Assembly (NCBI RefSeq): GCF_016097555.1 | Contig: NC_054701.1 | Span: 61,451,648-61,515,647, forward strand | Direction: 5' to 3' | Origin: Gigantopelta aegis | Taxonomy: Eukaryota; Mollusca; Gastropoda; Neomphalida; Peltospiridae | DNA: 64,000 nt | Shown here: piece by piece, positions 55,198 through 64,000 of the stretch | Position numbering within the stretch: position 1 is the stretch's first letter | Layout of the letters: every line of letters starts with the position of its first letter | Notes under the pieces: model-generated | What the model was told of the DNA's origin: nothing | Databases searched by the model: none | The model's input: only the letters and a program-made list of their open reading frames with translations | Translations under genes and position numbers: made by a program

Positions 55198-55248
55198 CTT
55201 GTTGGTGATACTGAAGACCGACGTTTGGCAGAATGTACTTAAGTTCAC
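55198..55248 (-). CDS. TIR-TM gene B, coding exon 2 (51 nt)
   Basis: GTTGTAG acceptor and GTAAGA donor. With the T from exon 1 it reads CELKYILPNVGLQYHQQ plus one base. Same size and phase as gene A exon 2. Confidence 0.82.
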
Positions 55249-55534
55249 CTACAACAAAGAATTTATACAGCAAAACGACACGCTAAGAAGATAATAAAAT
55301 ATATGTTATATAGGTATAGACCAGTGCATTCGGTATGTTTAACTGTCGTCTGACTCTTGTCATCATCATCATCTTCTTCTTCGTCCTTGTTGGCGTGTGT
55401 GTGTATGTGTGCGCGCGCGCACCTGTGTGTGTGTCCCTTGTGTGTGTAGCCTATGTACAGCGGGTTTCCTTTGTGTGTCCTTAACGTGCGTGCGTGCGTG
55501 CGTCGTTAAATAAAACATTTCTTTCTTTCTTGCG

Positions 55535-55537
55535 TGC

Positions 55538-55585
<48 letters not shown>
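55535..55585. repeat. (GT)n microsatellite next to exon 1
   Basis: GT run that ends about 20 bp from the exon 1 donor, preceded by a SINE tail remnant (GTCGTTAAATAAAACATTTC at 55502-55521). Confidence 0.93.
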
Positions 55586-55588
<3 letters not shown>

Positions 55589-55606
55589 GTGTGAACAAAC
55601 ATTTAC

Positions 55607-56135
55607 ATTTTTGGTACAGTGCGTCTTTAATCTTGCAAACAGCATTCTCTCCCTTGGTGACGTCGATGTAGTTGACGGTTCTCGGCACGTCTGGTACGGG
55701 GCAGGGTTTCAGCATCACTGGAATGATGCCGTTCCGTCTCTCTTGGACAGACAAAACAAACGCCAGGTGTCTTTCGTAGGAACACCAGCCACTGTCGATG
55801 TACTCTGGCGACAAAACCATAACTATTCTCATAGCACGTGACATTCCATCTTCAATAAGAGAAGCAATCGGCTTCCCAGGAGTGAAATCTCTCGGAGGCC
55901 ACAGACACTTGATCCCATAGTCTTGTTCCAGTTGTTCGACCCACTCCTGAACCCATTGCTGGTCGTCAGAACTGTGAGAGAAGAACAGGTGGTGTGTTTT
56001 TCCTTCTGGTAACGCCGTGGCTAAATTTCTAACAAACTGTGGTGGTGCCCTAGGTGTGGCGCTCTCGTAGGAACTACAAAGAGTACTGGGAGTAGATAGA
56101 AGTGGCTCACTTTCTTCCTTGTATCTGTGCGCCAT
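55607..56135 (-). CDS. TIR-TM gene B, coding exon 1: TIR domain
   Basis: 529 nt, starting at ATG 56135 (CGAACCATGG, a good Kozak context) and ending in phase 1 at GTAAAT. Upstream TTTTTCAG (exon edge 56169) indicates a separate 5' UTR exon. Residues 8-13 (ESEPLL) form an acidic dileucine signal shared with gene A. The TIR domain covers residues about 47-176: FFSHSSDDQQW (box 1), WPPRDFTPGKPI (BB loop, about 79-90), LSPEYIDSGWCSYE (108-121). Glu121 sits where NAD-hydrolysing TIR domains have the catalytic Glu. There is no signal peptide, so the TIR faces the cytosol. With seven further exons the spliced protein is 457 residues. The TIR-linker-two TM-tail layout differs from Toll-like receptors (ectodomain, one TM, C-terminal TIR) and from MyD88 and SARM1 (soluble). 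Confidence 0.94.
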
Positions 56136-56231
56136 GGTTCGCTATAAGATCTTTTTTGGACTTAATCTTCTGAAAAATCAAAGCCAAATATATACAAGAT
56201 AATATTGGAAACTTTGCCATAACACTAGGGC

Positions 56232-57065
56232 CTCCAAGAGCACTCGAGTACTCGGGCACGGGCCGTGTCTAGCAAGACGCAAGTACTCGGGCACGGGTGG
56301 AGTCTAGCAAGACTCGAGTACTCGGGCACGTGTCGAGTCTAGCAAGACTCGAGTACTCGGACACGGGCCGAGTCTAGCAAGACTCGAGTACTCGGGCACG
56401 GGTGGAGTCTAGCAAGACTCGAGTACTCGGGCACGGGTGGAGTCTAGCAAGACGCAAGTACTCGGGCACGGGTGGAGTCTAGCAAGACTCGAGTACTCGG
56501 GCACGGGTCGAGTCTAGCAAGACTCGAGTACTCGGACACGGGCCGAGTCTAGCAAGACTCGAGTACTCGGGCACGGGTGGAGTCTAGCAAGACTCGAGTA
56601 CTCGGGCACGGGCCGTGTCTAGCAAAACTCGAGTACTCGGACACGGGCCGTGTCTAGCAAGACGCAAGTACTCGGGCACGGGTCGAGTCTAGCAAAACTC
56701 GAGTACTCGGGCACGGGTCGAGTCTAGCAATACTCGAGTACTCGGGCACGGGGGGAGTCTAGCAATACTCGAGTAATCGGGCACGGGTGGAGTCTAGCAA
56801 GACGCAAGTACTCGGGCACGGGGGGAGTCTAGCAATACTCGAGTACTCGGGCACGGGTCGAGTCTAGCAAGACTCGAGTACTCGGGCACGGGGGGAGTCT
56901 AGCAAGACTCGAGTACTCGGGCACGGGTGGAGTCTAGCAATAATCAAGTACTCGGGCACGGGTGGAGTCTAGCAAGACTCAAGTACTCGGGCACGGGTCG
57001 AGTCTAGCAATACTCGAGTACTCGGGCACGGGTGGAGTCTAGCAATACTCGAGTCCGTTCACAAG
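56232..57065. repeat. 35-bp GC-rich minisatellite, about 24 units
   Basis: The unit is GACTCGAGTACTCGGGCACG followed by GGTGGAGTCTAGCAA, with variants GGTCGAGTCT and GGCCGTGTCT. Each unit contains the palindrome CGAGTACTCG. It starts about 60 bp upstream of the acceptor of gene B coding exon 1, in the presumed first intron. A degenerate relative (CGGGTACTCGGGTCCGAGTC) lies at 57230-57250. Confidence 0.95.
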
Positions 57066-57437
57066 ACTCGAGTACCCGTGCAAGGAAGAGCACTCTCATA
57101 TTAAAAAAAAATCGAATGTGTGGAATGCAATACAATGACATGATATGTAATCTGTGTTCAGCGCTGCAATTAAGATACGTAATGCTATTTTACTTTATTC
57201 CTTAGTCTCATTATCACTTAGTGTAAGTGTCGGGTACTCGGGTCCGAGTCGAGTTTGACCCATTAGTACGCGAGTCCACTATTTTAACACAATAGGTATA
57301 GGGAACATTATAAAAATAGGGATAGTGGAAGGTACAAAATATATATTCTTTAAATACTGTTACTACATAAGATTCCCAAAAGAGTTATGTCCCTCAATAT
57401 ATTCCGCAGTAAATGTCTTGAGTGTATAGTGAAAGTG

Positions 57438-57925
57438 TGATTTGGTTAACGACACCACTGGAGCACATTGATTAATTAACCATCGGCTATTGGATGTCAA
57501 ACAATTGGTAATTCTTGACCCAACTTCACAAAATATCGTAAGCCTAGTTTTGCACGTAAACGTAAATCTACGACTAAACCACAATTCTTATTACTAGTAT
57601 AGTTCAACAAATATAGTTAGAATAACACATTTTTCATTTTCTTTTGTCTTTAATGTACTCCAGCTTCCGTAATGATGTAATTTTCTGCGTGAAAACACGT
57701 GCAAACGCACGACCTGTATAACTGCCAGTAGCAGACGTAAACTTACGATGTTTAGTGAAATGGGCCCCTGACTGGTAGTCATCAGAGGAAACACGCTACA
57801 TTTTTTTCGAATGCAGCAAGGGATATTTTATATGCACTTTCTCACAGACAGTAAAGCATATAATACGGCCTTTGTCCGATTGTGGTCCACAGGTTGGAAT
57901 GAGAGAAAAACAATCAGCTGAATGA
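57438..57925 (-). mobile_element. SINE family B, split by a MITE
   Basis: Tail at 57438-57515 (GGTTAACGACACCACTGGAG to GGTAATTCTTGAC), then a foreign insert, then the core from GTAGTCATCAGAGGAAAC (57776) to the AATCAGCTGAATGA region. Confidence 0.78.
57520..57772. mobile_element. MITE inserted in the SINE (CTTCACAAAATATCGTAAG ends)
   Basis: CTTCACAAAATATCGTAAG at the left is inverted as CTTACGATGTTTAGTGAAA at the right. TGAC flanks both sides. Interior inverted words (ACGTAAACGTAAAT versus ACGTAAACTTACG) are also present. Confidence 0.7.
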
Positions 57926-58040
57926 GAGAAAAAGAATCCTTGAACACTCGGACCAAAATTGCTCTACAGACACCAGCCTCCAACTATATTTCGAACAGAA
58001 AACTTTCGCATCAACTTGAATTGATTGTTTTTACGTGTTT

Positions 58041-58338
58041 TTTTTTAACGACACCACTAGAGACCATCGATGTATTAATCACCGGCTATTGGATGTCAAA
58101 CATTTGGTAATTCTGACACGTGGTCATCAGAGGAAACCCGCTATATTTTTCCTTATGAAGCAATGGATCTTTTATATGAACTTTCTAACAGACAGGAAAG
58201 CACATACCACGGCCTCTAATATACCAGTCGTGGTGCACTGACTAGAACGAGAAATAGGCCAATGGGCCCACCGACAGGGATCGATCCTAAACCGACAGCG
58301 CATCAAGCAAGCGCTTTACCACTGGGCTACGTCCCGCC
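58041..58338 (-). mobile_element. SINE family A, minus orientation, full length
   Basis: TTTTTAACGACACCACTAGA to CCACTGGGCTACGTCCCGCC. Confidence 0.85.
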
Positions 58339-58682
58339 CTCTGACTGTTTTGGGGCACCCCACTAATAGAACTGAACGTCACTTTATCCATATGACGAGG
58401 CTAATCGCTTTCCCTTCCAGGCAGAAACAGTGTGTCCTTCATTTCATTTCAACTTCATGTTCGTGCAATATGTTTTGTGCTCACCAGAAATACTTACGAA
58501 CACGTCTTGGGGGGGGGAGGGGGGGGGGGACCAAGAAAAATGGCTCATTGATGATTGACTCGTTAAAACGGCACCTTAATAAAGTTTTGATATTTGCAAG
58601 TAATATGCATGTGTTTGTGTATATATCACTGTGTACGAATGGAAGTGTACATTAATTTGACTAAATGACTAGCTGCGATTTT

Positions 58683-58745
58683 CTGTACCGCTAGCTGCAT
58701 TATTAACTACGACCTATGCAGTAGTTAATAATGAAACTAACGATA
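58683..58745. repeat. Short palindrome
   Basis: TGCATTATTAACTAC and GTAGTTAATAATGAA pair around a 10-base centre, with outer TTCTGTACCG/CGATACAGAA arms. Probably a tiny MITE. Confidence 0.6.
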
Positions 58746-58931
58746 CAGAAATTCACTTCCTCGCCTAACGATAAGGTTTCTACTGTCTGACTCGCTAACA
58801 AATCGGAACAGCGAGTCCAGTATCATTGTCAGACGGACATAGTATAACGGACACAATTCCATGTGTAATTTAATAGTTACGATCGACTATCTACCTGCAA
58901 TTATTAATATTATGCACAACCATTAAGCATT

Positions 58932-58933
<2 letters not shown>

Positions 58934-58969
<36 letters not shown>
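58934..58969. repeat. (TA)n microsatellite
   Basis: TA run next to an element that starts CACTGGCGTAGGGG at 58971. Confidence 0.93.
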
Positions 58970-58970
<1 letters not shown>

Positions 58971-58972
<2 letters not shown>

Positions 58973-59101
58973 CTGGCGTAGGGGATAAGGGGGGCATGTG
59001 CCCCCCACTTTTCAGATATTTTGTTTTATAATAGTGCAAAAGTGTGTAAATATAAAAGTGTGGCCCCCTCCCCACACTTTTTGGCACCTTGCTGCGCCAC
59101 A

Positions 59102-59170
<69 letters not shown>

Positions 59171-59189
59171 ATGTGTATGTGTGTGTGTA

Positions 59190-59223
<34 letters not shown>

Positions 59224-59288
59224 CGTGTGTGTGCGTGCGTACGTGCGTACATCCCCCCCCCCCGCCTTGTCACCTTCATACGCCACTG
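58971..59288. mobile_element. hAT-like short element containing a (TA)n(TG)n tract
   Basis: CACTGGCGTAGGGGATAAGG at the left and CACCTTCATACGCCACTGG at the right are imperfect inverted ends. A TA tract (59103-59166) and TG/CG-rich repeats fill the middle. Confidence 0.5.
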
Positions 59289-59289
59289 G

Positions 59290-60565
59290 TATATGTACAT
59301 AGATAAAAAAGAAAATTCAAATGTGCGTGTTAGTCTGGGTTATGTGTTTGGTTGTGCGTGTGTACTGGTGTGTGGGCTTATTTTGTAGGCTATTGTTTAT
59401 TTGGGGGCAGATTTGTTGTTGTTATTGGGGTTTCCTTTCTGGGGGGAGGTAAAATTGTTGAGTGAGGGGGGGGGGGTATTTTTTAAATATTAGGTTTTTT
59501 GTTTTGCATGCCACTTACGCTTATAATCATGTATAGAACAATGTCTTCATTTTAACATTTAACCTTAAATAATCGGCATGCAAGACTAACAGAAATATGT
59601 TTACATAGATAGTTTGATGTAAACAAAACAAGTACAGTTACTATAGATAGATGTCCTTTATTACAGCAAAATTTACATTTATAATGCAATGTATATAGGC
59701 CTAATTAATTTACAGCAAACGAAATATTTAGTCAAACAGCGCATGTGCAGGAAATTGTGTAGAGGAAGTCTAGATTGGCTAGTGGTGTTTATAGGGGAGG
59801 GGTCGGGTCATGCGTCCCCAGAAATACACTGAAAAAAACAAAACAAACATAATATAGCACGTGGGACTGTTCTAATCGGAATATAACATATAGTCCGTCC
59901 CATCCTACAAAAATGTTGTTTTGTTGTTTTTGTAAATAATTTTAGTTTGGTTTGACGTAAAAATAAAAATAAAAGGTTTTTTTGGAAATAACAAAAATAT
60001 ACTATTTTTGTGTGTAATTTAGAAAACAATCGGCTCAAAAATAAATAACTTGTAGTAAATTCCATAGTATGAAAAAATGCGTTCCCAGTGGGACGCACTA
60101 TAAACAGGTTTCTATTATCTATTATAACTATGTTACTGTCACAAACAATTCATTAAAACTACAGGTGTGTTTGTATGTTTAAATGAAATTATGATAATTA
60201 ATGTGAGGCGAGATTGCAGCTTTGAAACAAACAAAAAATTCCATGCAAAAAAATCCAAAACAATCAGGGTGTGTGACGGCTCGCTAGATTCAACTCCTAT
60301 ATTTAACACATGGTCAGTTATAAGAAAACGCAATTTCATCAACTTAATTTTTACCTGTATCATTCTTTTATTTTTAAAGCATAGGTGGGGACATTTATGA
60401 TGCCAGGGACTGGCATGCATAAATCTCAGCTGAAGATTCACAAACAACTGTGGCCATCGGTCATTCCTGAAGTAACCGGAACGCACCGGAGTGGTTCACG
60501 GTTAGGGGACGTAACTCTGCCTATTTTTTCGCAAATTTCTAATACAGCCTATATTAAAGGCAGTA
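59290..60565. other. AT-rich intergenic sequence without a supported gene
   Basis: Short ORFs on both strands (up to 115 codons at 60139-60486, minus) show no recognisable domain and no paralogue in the window. G and T homopolymers are frequent near 59400-59500. Confidence 0.4.
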
Positions 60566-60567
60566 AC

Positions 60568-60815
60568 AGGTCCTGTGTTGCCTGTGGGAAAGTGCATATA
60601 AAAGATTCCTTGCTGCTAACGGACACTTGCGCCCATAGCAGGCGTGTGCTACAACAGCTTGCTTTGAATGTGCACGTTAAAACCTATGACCAGACCGTAT
60701 AGAAAAAATGTAGCAGGTTTCCTTGAAGACAATTTAAGAATTATCAAATGTTTGACAACCAGTAGCCGATGATTAATATATCAAGGTGCTATAGAGGTAT
60801 AATTAAACAGAACAC
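60568..60815 (+). mobile_element. SINE core and tail with a 75-bp internal insert
   Basis: GTGTTGCCTGTGGGAAAGTG and AAAGATTCCTTGCTGCTAACG, then non-SINE sequence (about 60630-60703), then TGTAGCAGGTTTCC and the GCCGATGATTAATA tail. Confidence 0.65.
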
Positions 60816-61625
60816 ATTTAAACTGTAAACTCGCTATGTGAACTCCGTTGCAAGTGGTGCCGCCTAGTTTCTACATGTTCGGCAACATGTTTACGAAGGT
60901 ACCTTGTCATCATACAACATTGTATAGTGTGTCTGGGTTAAACCAATACTTTCATGTTTAGAATATTTAGAATATTAATTTCGAAGTGTTCTGGCGTCTA
61001 TCGAATTTTCCAGAGTATTGAAAAATAGTACATACAGGCATGCACGTATGAATGTCCGAACGCAAAATCTATTCCATTTTCCATGCCCATTATGTCTGTG
61101 TTTTAAATGGATCATTCTGCAGTCAGTGATAAACAACAGTTAATACGTGTTGTAAATTATACATGACACGATATATTATTTTAAATTATAAAATTTTCAA
61201 GGTAACACAAAATAGCAAATAAAAAAGTGTCAAACTACTCAAAGTGCATTATTTAACATTCAAGATATTTTCAGATAGTATTCAAATTATGTTATATATA
61301 GCATTCACATTTACATTGTTGTCCTTTACACTCAAACGGAAAGTTATTGCTATGACAGTATGGGCAGTCTGTCGTGTCGTGAAATATAGAATATCAAACA
61401 TCTTAATTTGGTAACACTATGTCTTATATGATCCTCCTCTTCTGTCATCAATATTCCTTGTCTTTCCAATCCTCCTGTAGGCCTTTTTCTTGCACACAAT
61501 GCGTTCCGGTTGTATCACCTTATGAACTGTCATTAATTCCATCAAATAAAGATCAACCCATGAAACGATTTATCGCAAAGACAGTTGGAACTGATGACAG
61601 TTCATCTTCCTCGCGGCGAAACTGT
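60816..61625. other. 3' flank of the cysteine-rich receptor gene; nothing else recognised
   Basis: AT-rich, with no repeat family matched. It probably includes the 3' UTR of the minus-strand gene that stops at 61626. Confidence 0.4.
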
Positions 61626-62048
61626 TCAGCACGGCCAGCTCGGTAGGGACGACTTGGCATTGGGTTCAACACGGCCAGCTACGTAGGGAGGACTTGGTAC
61701 GAAATCTTCACTGTCGTCACTCTGTCCAATACGGTTAGCTTGTTTGGGACGACTTGGCACGAAATCTTCATTGTCGTCAATCTGTTCAATACGGCCAGCT
61801 AGGTAGGGACGACCTGACACGAAGTCTTCACAGTCGTCAAAATGTTCAATACGGTCATCACTGTCGTCATTGCACGACATAATCATCTTGGCGGGTGTAT
61901 CATGACCATCGATTGGCTGTTCCCATCCAGCCACGTCCTTGAGGTGTGTATCAGCGTGGTTTATTGGTTGTCGTCCACTGGTCGACTCTAGGGCAGATCG
62001 CGCACCTCTCATCACGGTCGTCTGGTCAGGATCTTGACGAAGTAATTG
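61626..62048 (-). CDS. Cysteine-rich membrane protein, last exon: cytoplasmic tail with 20-residue repeats
   Basis: ACTTCCAG acceptor at 62049-62050, then 140 codons starting QLLRQDPDQTTVMRG and ending SSLPSWPC before TGA. Residues near the C-terminus form three 60-bp/20-residue repeats with core DD-x-EDFV-x-x-RP/PP-Y/K-x-A-x-RIEQ (DNA period 60 bp between 61640 and 61860). Many acidic residues. It follows the transmembrane exon in phase 0, so it should be cytosolic. The repeat matches no motif I know; the PPY and EDFV words might be adaptor-binding sites, which is inference. Confidence 0.72.
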   Translation of the reverse strand, partial: QLLRQDPDQTTVMRGARSALESTSGRQPINHADTHLKDVAGWEQPIDGHDTPAKMIMSCNDDSDDRIEHFDDCEDFVSGRPYLAGRIEQIDDNEDFVPSRPKQANRIGQSDDSEDFVPSPPYVAGRVEPNAKSSLPSWPC

Positions 62049-62216
62049 CTGGAAGTAATGAATGATATACAATGTTTTTTACCATGACCGTCAAATAGCT
62101 TTCATAATTTAATTGTTGTTTTTTTCCTGTAAAGATATAAAAACAAAATCTACTTTTTAACAAGGCGGCCTATTGTAGAGCGTCATTCATCACTTTGTAG
62201 CAAGACTGAGTGTAAC

Positions 62217-62348
62217 ATATGTATAGGATAATGTCCTCAATCTCAAGATTAGTTGCGCTCGTGAATCTCCGTCCGGCATTACGGACCCAAACGAGATTCA
62301 CCCGCGCATGTAATCGTGACATTTCGGACATTATCCTATTCATAAAGC
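62217..62348. mobile_element. Palindromic MITE in the receptor intron
   Basis: TATAGGATAATGTCC at the left and GGACATTATCCTAT at the right are inverted. Inner words CTCGTGAATCTC and GAGATTCACCCG also pair. Confidence 0.75.
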
Positions 62349-62616
62349 TATATCATTTGTCTTCCACTGGAAGAAAAAGAGGAACGTTGTAAATAGGCAG
62401 TTACACTCATAGTCAGCTGATTCTTACATGTTTACTATTTATGGGATAGTATTTAATAATTTGGCCTTAGTTGCATGATAAAACATAGCCACCTACAATC
62501 GCCCAAATGATTATGACGCTACTGCCCATTTTTGTTCCACCACCAGTTATGTTTAATTTTTAATGGCTCTTACGACATTAATTGTTTGGCAGCGTATTAA
62601 CTGGCCCATAACCTAC

Positions 62617-63090
62617 CTCTAAGTCTTCCGCTGGCTGTTCAATCCTTGTCCTCGTCTTCTTGGGATTATGCAATAAAAAGATACAAGATAGGGTAACGAT
62701 GAGCAGACAGAAAGCTGACACTCCTGCCACATAGGCCTCCGTCTCGTAAATCTGACAATAACTCTTCTGGTTCCAAGAAGATCCTGTCCCAAATGGGCAA
62801 TCTTTTAAGCATTTGTTGTTGTAGATAATCCGACCAGCGCTCCAGCATTGCTCTTCGTCGATGCAGTCAGTGTTGTTCACCAGTCCTGGATTGTGAAAGG
62901 GTGAAGATGACGGGCAATCCTTTATGCATGTGTTGTTCCATGTCAGCCAGCCAGCCTTGTGGCAGTCTTCACCCGAGATGCATACACTGCTGTTTGCGAA
63001 TGTGGAACTTGGACATTTCTTATAACACTGGCCTCTGTAACAGAACGGTTTTGGGGCCTCCATGCAACGGATTTCCATACAGTTAGCCAT
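62617..63090 (-). CDS. Cysteine-rich membrane protein, penultimate exon: ectodomain repeats and transmembrane helix (5' partial)
   Basis: The ORF opens at 63090 (MANCMEIRC), but the true exon start is probably an acceptor nearby: there is no signal peptide, and an ectodomain needs one from an upstream exon. Two to three Cys repeats of the type C-x-x-x-GW-x-x-x-NN-x-C-x-x-DCP are visible (CHKAGWLTWNNTCIKDCPSS; CWSAGRIIYNNKCLKDCP). A TM helix follows (AYVAGVSAFCLLIVTLSCIF, residues about 119-142) and then basic HNPKKTRTR, giving type I topology. The exon ends EDLE at a GTAGGT donor in phase 0. It resembles cysteine-rich receptor ectodomains in general; no family is assigned. Confidence 0.75.
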
Positions 63091-63477
63091 AACAAAGGTA
63101 TTGTTAATTGATTGTTTCTTTACGAGTGTGTTTATGCGCTGTCTCTTTTACACGTGTTGGGCGTAGTAGGTACTGCAAACAGAGAGAAAACAAAACTGAC
63201 TTGTAGCTCACGGTATGCAGTAATTCTGTATTTCATATTTACAATAAAAGATGGCAACTGTCTAGTACAAAAACCAAGGACAGGGATGACCTATTTAAAG
63301 ACACCTGTTGAAGCCTAAAATGTCCCAACTGCCCAAGATGTCCCAAATGTGATATCTTAGGCCGGTGCTCAGCCCAAAATGTCCCAATTCTAAAACTTAT
63401 GTACCACGTTGGCCCAAAATATCCCAACTGCTGAATAGTGTGTTGAAGCAGAACAAGAAATGGATAACTATATATTC
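63091..63477. other. Upstream of the receptor exon; no exon recognised
   Basis: The in-frame sequence above 63090 meets a stop near 63145. No clear pyrimidine tract with AG is visible. Short phrases such as CCCAA(A/C)TG and AAAATGTCCCAA repeat several times (63320-63430). Confidence 0.4.
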
Positions 63478-63872
63478 GTATGTATGTACGTATGTACGTA
63501 TGTTTGTATGTATGCGTGGATGTATGCATGTATGCATGTATGTATGCATGCATGTATGTATGTATGTATGCATGTATGCATGTATGTGTGCATGTATGTA
63601 TGTATGTATGTATGCATGTATGTATGCATGTATGCATGTATGTATGCATGCATGTATGTATGTATGTATGTATGCGTGTATGTATGCGTGTATGTGTGCA
63701 TGTATGTGTGTATGTATGTATGTGTGTATGTGTGTATGTATGTGTGTATGCATGTATGTATGCATGTATGTATGCATGTATGTATGTATGTATGCATGTA
63801 TGTGTGTATGCATGTATGTATGTATGTATGCATGTATGTATGTATGAATGTATGTATGTGTGTATGTATGTA
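63478..63872. repeat. (ATGT)n microsatellite, about 395 bp
   Basis: ATGT/ATGC/GTGT tetranucleotides. All six long ORFs here are Met-Tyr-Val-Cys or His-Thr-Tyr-Ile low-complexity readings. Confidence 0.97.
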
Positions 63873-64000
63873 TTTAAGTCTGTATTTCTTTTACTTATTT
63901 TCCTATTATGTTATGGTTTGCTTTTTATTTTTATTATTGTAGGGTTAGGAGGGTAATCCGCTGGTTTCAGTTCATTTGTTTTCTTTAGTAAACTAACTTC

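Noticed and set aside
63365..63956. Several 120-160 codon ORFs on both strands
   Set aside because: All are translations of the (ATGT)n microsatellite.

Overview
The window is animal (eukaryotic) DNA. It is AT-rich, with short exons separated by multi-kilobase introns, long (TA)n, (CA)n, (GA)n and (ATGT)n microsatellites, many copies of tRNA-derived SINEs, Tc1/mariner-, hAT- and pogo-like DNA transposons, a jockey/CR1-type LINE and a Penelope-like element. The SINE families and the style of the retroelement proteins point to a mollusc, most likely a gastropod. That is recognition from memory, not a computed assignment.

Three host genes can be supported, all on the minus strand. Two are tandem paralogues of a TIR-domain membrane protein, called TIR-TM A and TIR-TM B here. 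Gene B is complete for coding sequence: eight coding exons between 56135 and 28600 splice to a predicted 457 residues. Its order is an acidic dileucine signal near the N-terminus, a TIR domain, a short linker, two transmembrane segments in one exon, and a C-terminal tail built from short exons including a 36-nt microexon. Gene A has the same exon structure and phases from 12910 down to 482; its last exon lies beyond the left edge. The third gene, at 63.09-61.63 kb, is the 3' end of a cysteine-rich single-pass membrane protein whose cytoplasmic tail carries three 20-residue repeats. Its 5' end is missing or outside the window.

Layout: 0.48-12.9 kb is gene A, with introns holding a hAT-like element, palindromic MITEs and microsatellites. 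13.0-16.7 kb is a decayed LINE. 16.8-28.2 kb is intergenic: SINEs, a nested pogo-like element, a 5'-truncated Penelope element, two larger inverted-repeat elements and a 36-bp minisatellite. 28.6-56.2 kb is gene B; its introns hold three Tc1/mariner copies, a 3.8-kb inverted-repeat structure with arms of about 1.3 kb, two unrelated 40-bp tandem arrays on either side of exon 5, and many SINEs. 56.2-57.1 kb is a 35-bp minisatellite. 57.4-61.6 kb is repeats, 61.6-63.1 kb the cysteine-rich receptor end, and 63.5-63.9 kb an ATGT microsatellite.

The most informative biology is in the two TIR-TM paralogues. Their TIR exons are almost identical even at synonymous sites, while the membrane-spanning exons have diverged strongly, which looks like gene conversion or domain-restricted homogenisation. 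Together they suggest an intracellular-membrane TIR module of the innate immune or NAD-signalling type. No function is proven by the sequence alone.
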